In this document: piece after piece, positions 24,801 to 36,800 of the stretch | How positions within the stretch are numbered: the first letter of the stretch is position 1 | How the letters are laid out: every line of letters starts with the position of its first letter | Origin: Limnoperna fortunei | Lineage: Eukaryota; Mollusca; Bivalvia; Mytilida; Modiolidae | Assembly: GCA_944474755.1 (NCBI GenBank) | Contig: OX104117.1 | Span: 70,160,926-70,224,925 of the forward strand | Length of the DNA stretch: 64,000 nucleotides | Direction of reading: 5' to 3' | The notes under the pieces: model-generated | Database searches by the model: none | Seen by the model: the letters and a program-made list of their open reading frames with translations, nothing else | What the model was told of the DNA's origin: nothing | Position numbers and translations under genes: made by a program

Positions 24801-27800
24801 GAAACTTGGTACATAGCAAGTACACCATATGTGGTTGTGCATATTACCAGGAAATTTTTATCCTCAAAATTTTGTGCGAGTTATGGCAGTTTGAACTTAT
24901 AAATCATGGTTTCCGCTCAACTTCTCTGAAACTACTGCATCAAATTTTATGAAAGTTGGTGTGTAGCAAGTACATCATATTTAGTTGTGCATATCACAAG
25001 GAAATTTGTATCATCTGGTTCAAATGTGGGGAACGGGGGTGTGGGGGGGGGGGGAGACATCGTTTTTGTATACAAAAACAAACTTTAATTGGTATTCTTT
25101 TTGTTTCATATGGCAGTTATCTTTTGGTAAGTTGTAACTCTGTTGTTTAATCATTGAACCTGGCCCCTATTTCACAAAAAGTAGTATGACTTACAATCAA
25201 TCATAAGTTGTTTATTTATACAGGATTTACGACCGGTCGTAATTATATAAATCATCAAGCTTTTTGTGAAAGAGTGGCCTATCTAGCTAGACTTAAGAGG
25301 TAATTATAAATGCTGTTTACAGGTTGATACGAAGTAGAAATCGAATGACAAACTTTAGACAGAACATCAGTTGAACAATAATTGGACATTCCCTTACCAT
25401 TATGGTAGCATCACTTCATATACCGTAAAACGGTGCGTATAGTCCGCATTTACGTATTGTCCGCACACCTTTCTTGGACCAGAAAATTGCGGAAAAATTC
25501 TTATATGCATGTACAATCCGCACGTACAAGTTTTTACAAAACGGGTCAAGATGAAGACATCCGAGTCCGACTTGGGCGCGTTTAAAAAAGTTTTTACTGT
25601 AACATGTAATTTATTCTCTTCTAAAATATCATTAATGCTTATCGTTTTATTTATTTCTTACGATTGTAATAAATAAAATTAAAAATTGTGCATTGTCATA
25701 TCGTCTATTTTGATCATTGTTAAAACGAATACTCACACATTTCGAAACCAAACCGATTTGTCAACTTTCATTTATCAACGTAAACAAAGAAAAGAAAAAA
25801 GATAACACGTTTTATTTCAATCCCTCAAAGATTGCAATCAAAACATCGATCTTCTGCAACGTACTGTAAGGTTACATAACGACGCCATTTGTATTTTACA
25901 CATCCTCTATTTTCGTATCCGTTTCAATTTTTATTCGTCATATATAATTAAAATCATATAACAAAAATAATTTAAGTAAAATTAATATCATTACAAAGTA
26001 TACATATGAAAGTTTATAAAAGAATCACGTTAGAATAGTACGAAAATACCGCATCTAACACAACAACAAAATGGCGACCGCCAGTGACAACAATCAACGG
26101 GTCCAAAAAAACTCTACCGAGTTTGTATTTACATATAATCCGCACCATTCCTTTCCGACTTAGATTAAAAGAAAAAAACTGCGGACAATACGACACTTTT
26201 TACGGTACTTGTAAAATATTGGACTATACATGATCTTTTAGAATTGAGTTTATACTAAGTCTAGATCTGCAATTTGTTTAAAAAACAGCTTACTTTTATA
26301 GTCATGAATAAACAGTTAATAAAACAATTTCTATGTGAATATGATGTCGTTTTATTTTTGCACAAAATAATACATTTGCTAGAAACACGAAATTGGCTTT
26401 TCTGAGCTAAGCCCTGGTTGTATTACCTATCTTGACTTACAGTAATTATGAATAACAGATATTTATGTCTGGTCTCATCAGATATAACATTTGGTATAGT
26501 GGTTGTATCATTTCTGTCCATAGCTTAAATCCCGAATATTTTCAGGTATCTTATTAAATCGGACACATTGATTAAATATAACACATTGAGCATAAAGTAT
26601 TATTGAAAATGACATCAAATGTACATATACAGTATATAATAATGTACTGTGACCAAGAATTTCTTTATTAAAAATCAAATCCATTCAATGATACGAATCC
26701 TTGTATTAATTTTTTGTAGGAACTGGATGTTAGATAAAGATGGATCAGAAGATTTTATTGAGGACATTGTTGATGAAATTATTGACACTTCACTTGATAA
26801 AATATATAAATTATATTTAGAAAGACAGCTTCTACCATTTACTGTAACCATGGCAAAAGAAGCCATTTTACAAGTTATTGAGGTATGAATTATCTGCAAG
26901 AAGGGCCATTCAACCCTACACCCCCTTTTAATTTATTCTGGAACAGCCCTTACCAGATAAATAAAAAAATATAGAACACACCATGCAATTATAAAAAGAA
27001 GACACTGTTTCTTAAACGAAATTATAATTTGTTCTGTAGAAAACCTTTTCTAAATATTAGGCTGTAATGTATATAGATATTTAAATTTGTGGTATGCAAT
27101 ACGGTATTATTTTGTTTCTTAAAAATGCAGAGCTCTTTAAAAGTCAAAGTGATAGAACAAAATAAAACCAATGACTGTATAGACAGATAAATACTTATTA
27201 TATTGTTTGGCAAAATCTTAATAATGACAGTGACTTAAACGCTTAATTTTCTGTGAGCTGAAAACATGATTGAAATTCTTGTAGTTACAACATTGTAAAT
27301 GTTCTGTTTACAGTGGCAGTTTTTATCTCGAGATGAAGGAGAGACAGAATTAGAATCAACAGGAGAAGGCTGGATTGAAGATGAAGGTGGGTGAATTCCT
27401 TTTTTTTTTTTGTTGATTAAATTGTGTTTTACTCAACTTTCATCAATTTCCTATCTATTTCATGGCATCCTGTTTTTATTGCGGATGAAGCCAGGTAAGA
27501 AACACTGAGTGAAAACAGTAGACCTTTGGCTAGAAACCCTGAGTGAAAACCGTAGACCTTTAGTTAGAAACACTGAGTAAAAACCGTAGACCTTTAGTTA
27601 GAAACACTGAGGGAAAACCGTAGTCCTGTGGCTAGAAACACTGAGTGAAAACCGTAGACCTTTGGTTAGAAACACTGAGTGAAAACCATAGACCTTTGGT
27701 TAGAAACACTGAGTGAAAACTGTGGACCTTTGGCTAGAAACACTGAATGTAATCCATAGACCTTTGGTTAGAAATACTGAGACTGAGTGAAAACTGTAGA

Positions 27801-30800
27801 CCTTTGCTAAGAAACACTGAGTGAAAACTGTAGACCTTTGGTTAGAAACACTGAGTGAAAACTGTAAACCTTTAGCTAGAAACACTGAGTGAAAACCATA
27901 GACCTTTGGTTAGAAATACTGAGACTGAGTGAAAACTATAGACCTTTGATAAGAAACACTGAGTGAAAACTGTAGACCTTTGGTTAGAAACACTGAGTGA
28001 AAACTGTAAACCTTTAGCTAGAAACACTGAGTGAAAACCATAGACCTTTGGTTAGAAACACTGAGTGAAAACCGTAGACCTTTGGTTAGAAACACTGAGT
28101 ATACACTGTAGACCTTTGGTTAGAAACACTGAGGGAAAACTGTGGACCTTTGGTTAGAAACACTGAGTAAAATCCATAGACCTTTGGTTAGAAACACTGA
28201 GGGAAAACTGTAGACCTTTGGCAAGAAACACTGAGTGAAAACTGTAGACCTTTGGTTAGAAACACTGAGTGAAAACTGTAAACCTTTGGCAAGAAACCCT
28301 GAGGGAAAACTGTAGACCTTTGGCTAGAAACACTGAGTGAAACTGTAGACCTTTATCAAGAAACACTGAGTGAAAACTGTGGACCTTTGTCAAGAAACAC
28401 TGAGTAAAATCCATAGACCTTTGGTTAGAAACACTGAGTGAAAACTGTAGACATTTGGCTAGAAACATTGAGTGAAAACTTAAGACCTTTAAGAAACAAT
28501 GAGTGAAAACTGTAGACCTTTAGCTAGAAACACCGAGTGAAAACTGTAGACCTTTGACTAGAAACACTGAGTGAAAACCATAGACCTTTGGTTAGAAACA
28601 CTGAGTGAAAACTGTAGACCTTTAGCTAGAAACACTGAGTGAAAACTGTGGACCTTTGACTAGAAACACTAAGTGAAATCCATAGACCTTTGGTTAGAAA
28701 TACTGAGTGAAAACCTCAGACCTTGATTAAAAACACTGAGTGAAAACTGTGGACATTTGGCTAGAAACTCTGAGTGAAAACCGTAGACCTTTGCTAAGAA
28801 ACACTGAGTGAAAACTGTAGACCTTTGGTTAGAAACACTGAGTGAAAACTGTAAACCTTTAGCTAGAAACACTGAGTGAAAACCATAGACCTTTGGTTAG
28901 AAATACTGAGACTGAGTGAAAACTATAGACCTTTGATAAGAAACACTGAGTGAAAACTGTAGACCTTTGGTTAGAAACACTGAGTGAAAACTGTAAACCT
29001 TTAGCTAGAAACACTGAGTGAAAACCATAGACCTTTGGTTAGAAACACTGAGTGAAAACCGTAGACCTTTGGTTAGAAACACTGAGTATACACTGTAGAC
29101 CTTTGGTTAGAAACACTGAGGGAAAACTGTGGACCTTTGGTTAGAAACACTGAGTAAAATCCATAGACCTTTGGTTAGAAACACTGAGGGAAAACTGTAG
29201 ACCTTTGGCAAGAAACACTGAGTGAAAACTGTAGACCTTTGGTTAGAAACACTGAATGAAAACTGTAAACCTTTGGCAAGAAACACTGAGGGAAAACTGT
29301 AGACCTTTGGCTAGAAACACTGAGTGAAACTGTAGACCTTTATCAAGAAACACTGAGTGAAAACTGTGGACCTTTGTCAAGAAACACTGAGTAAAATCCA
29401 TAGACCTTTGGTTAGAAATACTGAGACTGAGTGAAAACTGTAGACCTTTGCTAAGAAACACTGAGTGAAAACTGTAGACCTTTGGTTAGAAACACTGAGT
29501 GAAAACTGTAAACCTTTAGCTAGAAACACTGAGTGAAAACCATAGACCTTTGGTTAGAAATACTGAGACTGAGTGAAAACTATAGACCTTTGATAAGAAA
29601 CACTGAGTGAAAACTGTAGACCTTTGGTTAGAAACACTGAGTGAAAACTGTAAACCTTTAGCTAGAAACACTGAGTGAAAACCATAGACCTTTGGTTAGA
29701 AACACTGAGTGAAAACCGTAGACCTTTGGTTAGAAACACTGAGTATACACTGCAGACCTTTGGTTAGAAACACTGAGGGAAAACTGTGGACCTTTGGTTA
29801 GAAACACTGAGTAAAATCCATAGACCTTTGGTTAGAAACACTGAGGGAAAACTGTAGACCTTTGGCAAGAAACACTGAGTGAAAACTGTAGACCTTTGGT
29901 TAGAAACACTGAGTGAAAACTGTAAACCTTTGGCAAGAAACACTGAGGGAAAACTGTAGACCTTTGGCTAGAAACACTGAGTGTAACTGTAGACCTTTAT
30001 CAAGAAACACTGAGTGAAAACTGTGGACCTTTGTCAAGAAACACTGAGTAAAATCCATAGACCTTTGGTTAGAAACACTGAGTGAAAACTGTAGACATTT
30101 GGCTAGAAACATTGAGTGAAAACTTAAGACCTTTAAGAAACAATGAGTGAAAACTGTAGACCTTTAGCTAGAAACACCGAGTGAAAACTGTAGACCTTTG
30201 ACTAGAAACACTGAGTGAAAACCATAGACCTTTGGTTAGAAACACTGAGTGAAAACTGTAGACCTTTAGCTAGAAACACTGAGTGAAAGCTGTGGACCTT
30301 TGACTAGAAACACTAAGTGAAATCCATAGACCTTTGGTTAGAAATACTGAGTGAAAACCTCAGACCTTGATTAAAAACACTGAGTGAAAACTGTGGACAT
30401 TTGGCTAGAAACTCTGAGTGAAAACCGTAGACCTTTGCTAAGAAACACTGAGTGAAAACTGTAGACCTTTGGTTAGAAACACTGAGTGAAAACTGTAAAC
30501 CTTTAGCTAGAAACACTGAGTGAAAACCATAGACCTTTGGTTAGAAATACTGAGACTGAGTGAAAACTATAGACCTTTGATAAGAAACACTGAGTGAAAA
30601 CTGTAGACCTTTGGTTAGAAACACTGAGTGAAAACTGTAAACCTTTAGCTAGAAACACTGAGTGAAAACCATAGACCTTTGGTTAGAAACACTGAGTGAA
30701 AACCGTAGACCTTTGGTTAGAAACACTGAGTATACACTGTAGACCTTTGGTTAGAAACACTGAGGGAAAACTGTGGACCTTTGGTTAGAAACACTGAGTA

Positions 30801-33800
30801 AAATCCATAGACCTTTGGTTAGAAACACTGAGGGAAAACTGTAGACCTTTGGCAAGAAACACTGAGTGAAAACTGTAGACCTTTGGTTAGAAACACTGAA
30901 TGAAAACTGTAAACCTTTGGCAAGAAACACTGAGGGAAAACTGTAGACCTTTGGCTAGAAACACTGAGTGAAACTGTAGACCTTTATCAAGAAACACGGA
31001 GTGAAAACTGTGGACCTTTGTCAAGAAACACTGAGTAAAATCCATAGACCTTTGGTTAGAAATACTGAGACTGAGTGAAAACTGTAGACCTTTGCTAAGA
31101 AACACTGAGTGAAAACTGTAGACCTTTGGTTAGAAACACTGAGTGAAAACTGTAAACCTTTAGCTAGAAACACTGAGTGAAAACCATAGACCTTTGGTTA
31201 GAAATACTGAGACTGAGTGAAAACTATAGACCTTTGATAAGAAACACTGAGTGAAAACTGTAGACCTTTGGTTAGAAACACTGAGTGAAAACTGTAAACC
31301 TTTAGCTAGAAACACTGAGTGAAAACTATAGACCTTTGGTTAGAAACACTGAGTGAAAACCGTAGACCTTTGGTTAGAAACACTGAGTATACACTGTAGA
31401 CCTTTGGTTAGAAACACTGAGGGAAAACTGTGGACCTTTGGTTAGAAACACTGAGTAAAATCCATAGACCTTTGGTTAGAAACACTGAGGGAAAACTGTA
31501 GACCTTTGGCAAGAAACACTGAGTGAAAACTGTAGACCTTTGGTTAGAAACACTGAGTGAAAACTGTAAACCTTTGGCAAGAAACACTGAGGGAAAACTG
31601 TAGACCTTTGGCTAGAAACACTGAGTGAAACTGTAGACCTTTATCAAGAAACACTGAGTGAAAACTGTGGACCTTTGTCAAGAAACACTGAGTAAAATCC
31701 ATAGACCTTTGGTTAGAAACACTGAGTGAAAACTGTAGACATTTGGCTAGAAACATTGAGTGAAAACTTAAGACCTTTAAGAAACAATGAGTGAAAACTG
31801 TAGACCTTTAGCTAGAAACACCGAGTGAAAACTGTAGACCTTTGACTAGAAACACTGAGTGAAAACCATAGACCTTTGGTTAGAAACACTGAGTGAAAAC
31901 TGTAGACCTTTAGCTAGAAACACTGAGTGAAAACTGTGGACCTTTGACTAGAAACACTAAGTGAAATCCATAGACCTTTGGTTAGAAATACTGAGTGAAA
32001 ACCTCAGACCTTGATTAAAAACACTGAGTGAAAACTGTGGACATTTGGCTAGAAACTCTGAGTGAAAACCGTAGACCTTTAGCTAGAAACACTGAGTGAA
32101 ACTGTAGACCTTTGGCTAGAAACACTGAGAGAAAACCATAGACTGTTGGTTATAAACACTGAGTGAAAACCATAGACCTTTGATTAGAAACACGGAGTGA
32201 AAACCTTAGAACTTAGGCTAGAAACACTGAGTGAAAACTGTGGACCTTTGACTAGAAACACTGAGTGAAAACCATAGATAGACCTTTGGCAGGGAAACTT
32301 GTCAGTGAAAGTTGAAGTTTAGCACACCCTTACAGAAGTAAGACTCAAACTGGCAACCTTAGAGTTGTCATGCAGTGATCAATAGCTATATTATTGTAGC
32401 TAAGTGATCAGTAGTAACTAACAACTTTAACCACTGCCACTGAGCCCCTCTGTAACCACTGCCATGGAGCCCCTCCTTAACCACTGCTATGGAGCCCCCT
32501 AATTCCTTGTATACATTTTCTTTAATTACAAAAATTTATGATTTAGTTAGAATTTAAGGCCATTTCGTGGTTTTTTGTTATATCTTGAAATTATTTTTTT
32601 TTATTCAAGCAATCATTCATAGTCATTAAAATGTATTTGACAACAAAAGGGAAATTATATTTTGTGATATAAACATTTCAATTTTTAACTTGTAATATTT
32701 CTGCTATCTATGTAGGAAATGAGCAATTCCATTTATGTAAATTATTCTGTTACAGAACCAGAAGCTGCTGTGACAGATTGTTGGGCTCAAGGATCTGTAC
32801 CTAAAAATATCATACCATTACGTCCTATATCTCCTGTGGCTGAGGAGTTTTTTGAACATCCAGATGCTGTTGACGTGGAACCTGAAGAGTAAGGTTTTTT
32901 TGTACTTTTTTCGATCTTTGTACCAATGATCATCATTTGTTCCCTATTTATATGAATAAATAGTAGGTGGCTTGTCTTGGTAATTGATAGGGACATCTTG
33001 GCAGAAAAACACCTAGATGTTCTAGTTGTTTTCTGCTAATCTCCAATTTAGAAAATAAAATTGCTCTAACTTGGATATAAATATTTAATTTGGTTGTGTT
33101 TTGTTTAGCTGTAGGAACCTAAAGGCTTATAATGCTAATTGGGTCATGTTAGGTTTAGCTGTATGCACCAAAAGGCTTATAATGCTAATTGGGTCACGTT
33201 AGGTTTAGCTGTATGCACCAAAAGGCTTATAATGCTAATTGGATCATGTTAGGTTTAGCTGTATGCACCAAAAGGCTTATAATGCTAATTGGGTCATGTT
33301 AGGTTTAGCTGTATGCACCAAAAGGCTTATAATGCTAATTGGGTCATGTTAGGTTTAGCTGTATGCACCAAAAGGCTTATAATGCTAATTGGGTCATGTT
33401 AGGATTAGCTGTTGGCACCAAAAGGCTTATAATGCTAATTGCGTCATGTTAGGTTTAGCTGTATGCACCAAAAGGCTTATAATGCTAATTGCGTCATGTT
33501 AGGTTTAGCTGTATGCACCAAAAGGCTTATAATGCTAATTGGGTCATGTTAGGTTTAGCTGTTGGCACCAAAAGGCTTATATTGCTTTTTGGTTCCTAAA
33601 GAAATATTACAAGTTAAGAATTGAAATGTTTATATCACAAAATATAATATCCTCCTTTGTGTCAAATTGTTGTATGAATTTAAATTGTTAAGTAGTGAAG
33701 TTAGCATTATTTTATGAATTTAAATTGTTAAGTAGTGAAGTTAGCATTATTTTATGAATTTAAATTGTTAAGTAGTGAAGTTAGCATTGTGGTATGAATT

Positions 33801-36800
33801 TCATATAACACTGCTTTGTTATTTTGTTGTATACTGTTATTTGCTTGTGATATTAAAACGAAAAGGTTATTTTATAAACAAAATATTTTAAACAAATATT
33901 TATTTCCTGAAATTGTGTTTGTTAGTTTGTTAAATTTATTTTTCTGAATGGTAGTACAAAAAGTAATATTTATTAGGATTGTCATGTCTAGTAATATTTC
34001 AGCTATTTTATAAAATTCTATTGATAGGGATGAAGAGACAGAACAGGTAATAGAAGAACCAGAACTAGAAGATAAAGTTTCTGATGATGAAAAACCAGAC
34101 AAAGAAGAAGTCAAGAAACAAGAAATTGTTGAGGTATTTTTTTAAATATTATGGTAGGGAGTTTATTATTAGTGATGGCAGCTGGCAAAACATTGTTATT
34201 GAAAGCTTAAAGATCTGAATAAATTACGAGAAAAAAACATACATATCATATTGAGAACACATAAAATTGGCGAGATTACAAAGAATCGCCTGTAAAGGGA
34301 TTTAATTTATTTTGAGACACATAAAATTAGCGAGATTACAAAGAAACTCCTGTAAATGGATTTAATTTATTTTGAGATACATAAAATTAGCAAGATTACA
34401 AAGAAACTCCTGTAAAGGGATTTAATTTATTTTGAGAACACATTAAATTAGCGAGATTACAAAGAAACTCCTGTAAATGGCTTTAATTTATTTTCAGAAC
34501 ACATTAAATTAGCGAGATTACAAAGAAACTCCTGTAAAGGGAGATAATTTTATATTGAGAACACATGAAATTTGCCAAATTACAAAGAATCTCCTGTAAA
34601 GGGAGATGATTTTATATTGAGAACACATTAAATCAGCCAGATTACATAGAAACTTCTGTAATGGGAGATAATTTTATATTGAGAACACATTAATTAGCCA
34701 GATAACATAGAAACTTCTGTAATGGGAGATAATTTTATATTGAGAACACATTAAATCAGCCAGATTACATAGAAACTTCTGTAATGGGAGATAATTTTAT
34801 ATTGATACCACATTAATAAGCCAGATAACATAGAAACTTCTGTAATGGGAGATAATTTTATATTGAGAACACATTAAATTAGCCAGATAACATAGACACT
34901 TCTGTAATGGGAGATAATTTTATTTTGAGAACATATTAATTAGCCAGATAACATAGAAACTCCTATAAAGGGAGATAATTTTATATTGAGTACACACAAA
35001 ACTAGCCAGATTACAAAGAAACTCCTCTAAAGGGAGATTAATTTATATTTAGAACATAAAATTAGCCAGATAACATAGAAGGTGTAGGACCACCAAATAC
35101 CCGGAACCAGTTCTGAGGTTGTAAGTAAAAGGAGTGCTATATTAAAATAGCTGCTGACTGTTATAATTATAACTTTTGAACTATAATAGATATTGGAACA
35201 AACTTGGTATTTTTGGAAAGCTGAATTATTCAGGAAACAAGAGGATAAAGTTGAACTGATGTGTACTAAAGAAAAAAATTATGTGAGTCATTATATGACA
35301 TGCACTATTTTGAGACTGAACTTGAAAGTGAAAGTAGATTATTTCATTGTATTGACTTCCAGTTGGTCGTGCATTCTTATATGCCATGAAAGTGGTGCTG
35401 AAATTTTAAGAGAATACTTAGGGGTTACATGTTGTCATGTGACAGGAATGTTTCTTTATTTGTAACAAAGGTAAAATGTTTAGAAAAATTCAAAATCAAC
35501 TAATTTTATATATCAGAAGAGGGGATAAACAATGGTGGTCCTACCCCTAGAAACTCCTGTAAAGGGAGATAATTTTATGTTGAGAACACATAAAATTAGC
35601 CAGATTACAAAGAATCTATTGTAAAGGGAGATAATTTTAATAAAATTTATTTAAACTTGCAAATGGTTAATATTATAAAAACATATTTCATTTTGTTATT
35701 AAATATTTTTTGTTCTTTTTTTATTTTATAAAAACTAACTTTAAAAGGAAGTGAAAAAGAAGAAGAAAACAAAGTTTAAGCCTTACACTGGTAGGTTAAA
35801 ATCAGCTAGCGTGAGCAAGATGACACAGTCACTAGAAGACACAGAAACAAGCATGGTTGCTGCTGAACTAAAAGCTTCCTATCAGGGAGAACTGGACAGT
35901 CACACTGGATTGGTTAATATGCCGGCATCATGTCACTCCATTTTAAAGGTAAGCCTCCTATCAAGGGAAACTGGACAGTCAAACTGGATTGGTTAATATG
36001 CAGGCATCATGTCACTCCATTTTAAAGGTAAGCCTCCTATCAAGGGGAACTAGACAGTCAAACTGGATTGGTTAATATGCTGGCATCATGTCACTCCATT
36101 TTAAAGGTAAGCCTCCTGTTAAGGGAAACTGGACAGTAATACTGGATCATGTCACTCCATTTTAAAGGTTAGCTTCCTGTTAAGGAAACTGGACAGTAAT
36201 ACTGGATCATGTCACTCCATTTTAAAGGTAAGCCTCCTGGCAAGGAGAACTGAACAGTAATACTGGATCATGTCACTCCATTTTAAAGGTAACAAACTAT
36301 TATGGTATTAATCTAAATTTAAATTCAGAAGAACAATATGTCTAGACAAATTTACCTTTGATAACAATATACATCCTTTGTGTGCTACAGTGTAAGTTAT
36401 GGAGGATTATCAATGTATAGATTTGTTTGTTGTGCATCTTTTAATTTTAAAATGTTTTTTATTACAAATATATCGTAATGTGTGGGTTTTTTTATTGGTT
36501 TTTTTTTATAAAGGTTTCACAAGTTATTTTAATATGACATTAAATATTAATCTACCATTCTGGATTTAAAGCAATACTTGTTTTGCATAGGTTTATTTCA
36601 AGTAAAAGTTTAAAATAGTATTTAAAAAAAACTTTTCTGCAAATAAAATCTTTATAAACTGTGGAAAGACTATACCAGTTACTGGACGGGAAGTACTTTA
36701 CTGAGTTAACATGTTAGAATGGCACCATCTCTGTTACTGGATGGCAAGTACTTTACTGAGTTAACAAGTTAGAATGGCACCATTTAGAATATGGTTGTGT

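Noticed and set aside
26014..26196. 60-codon minus-strand gene
   Set aside because: It lies within a TA-flanked inverted-repeat element and shows no family resemblance.
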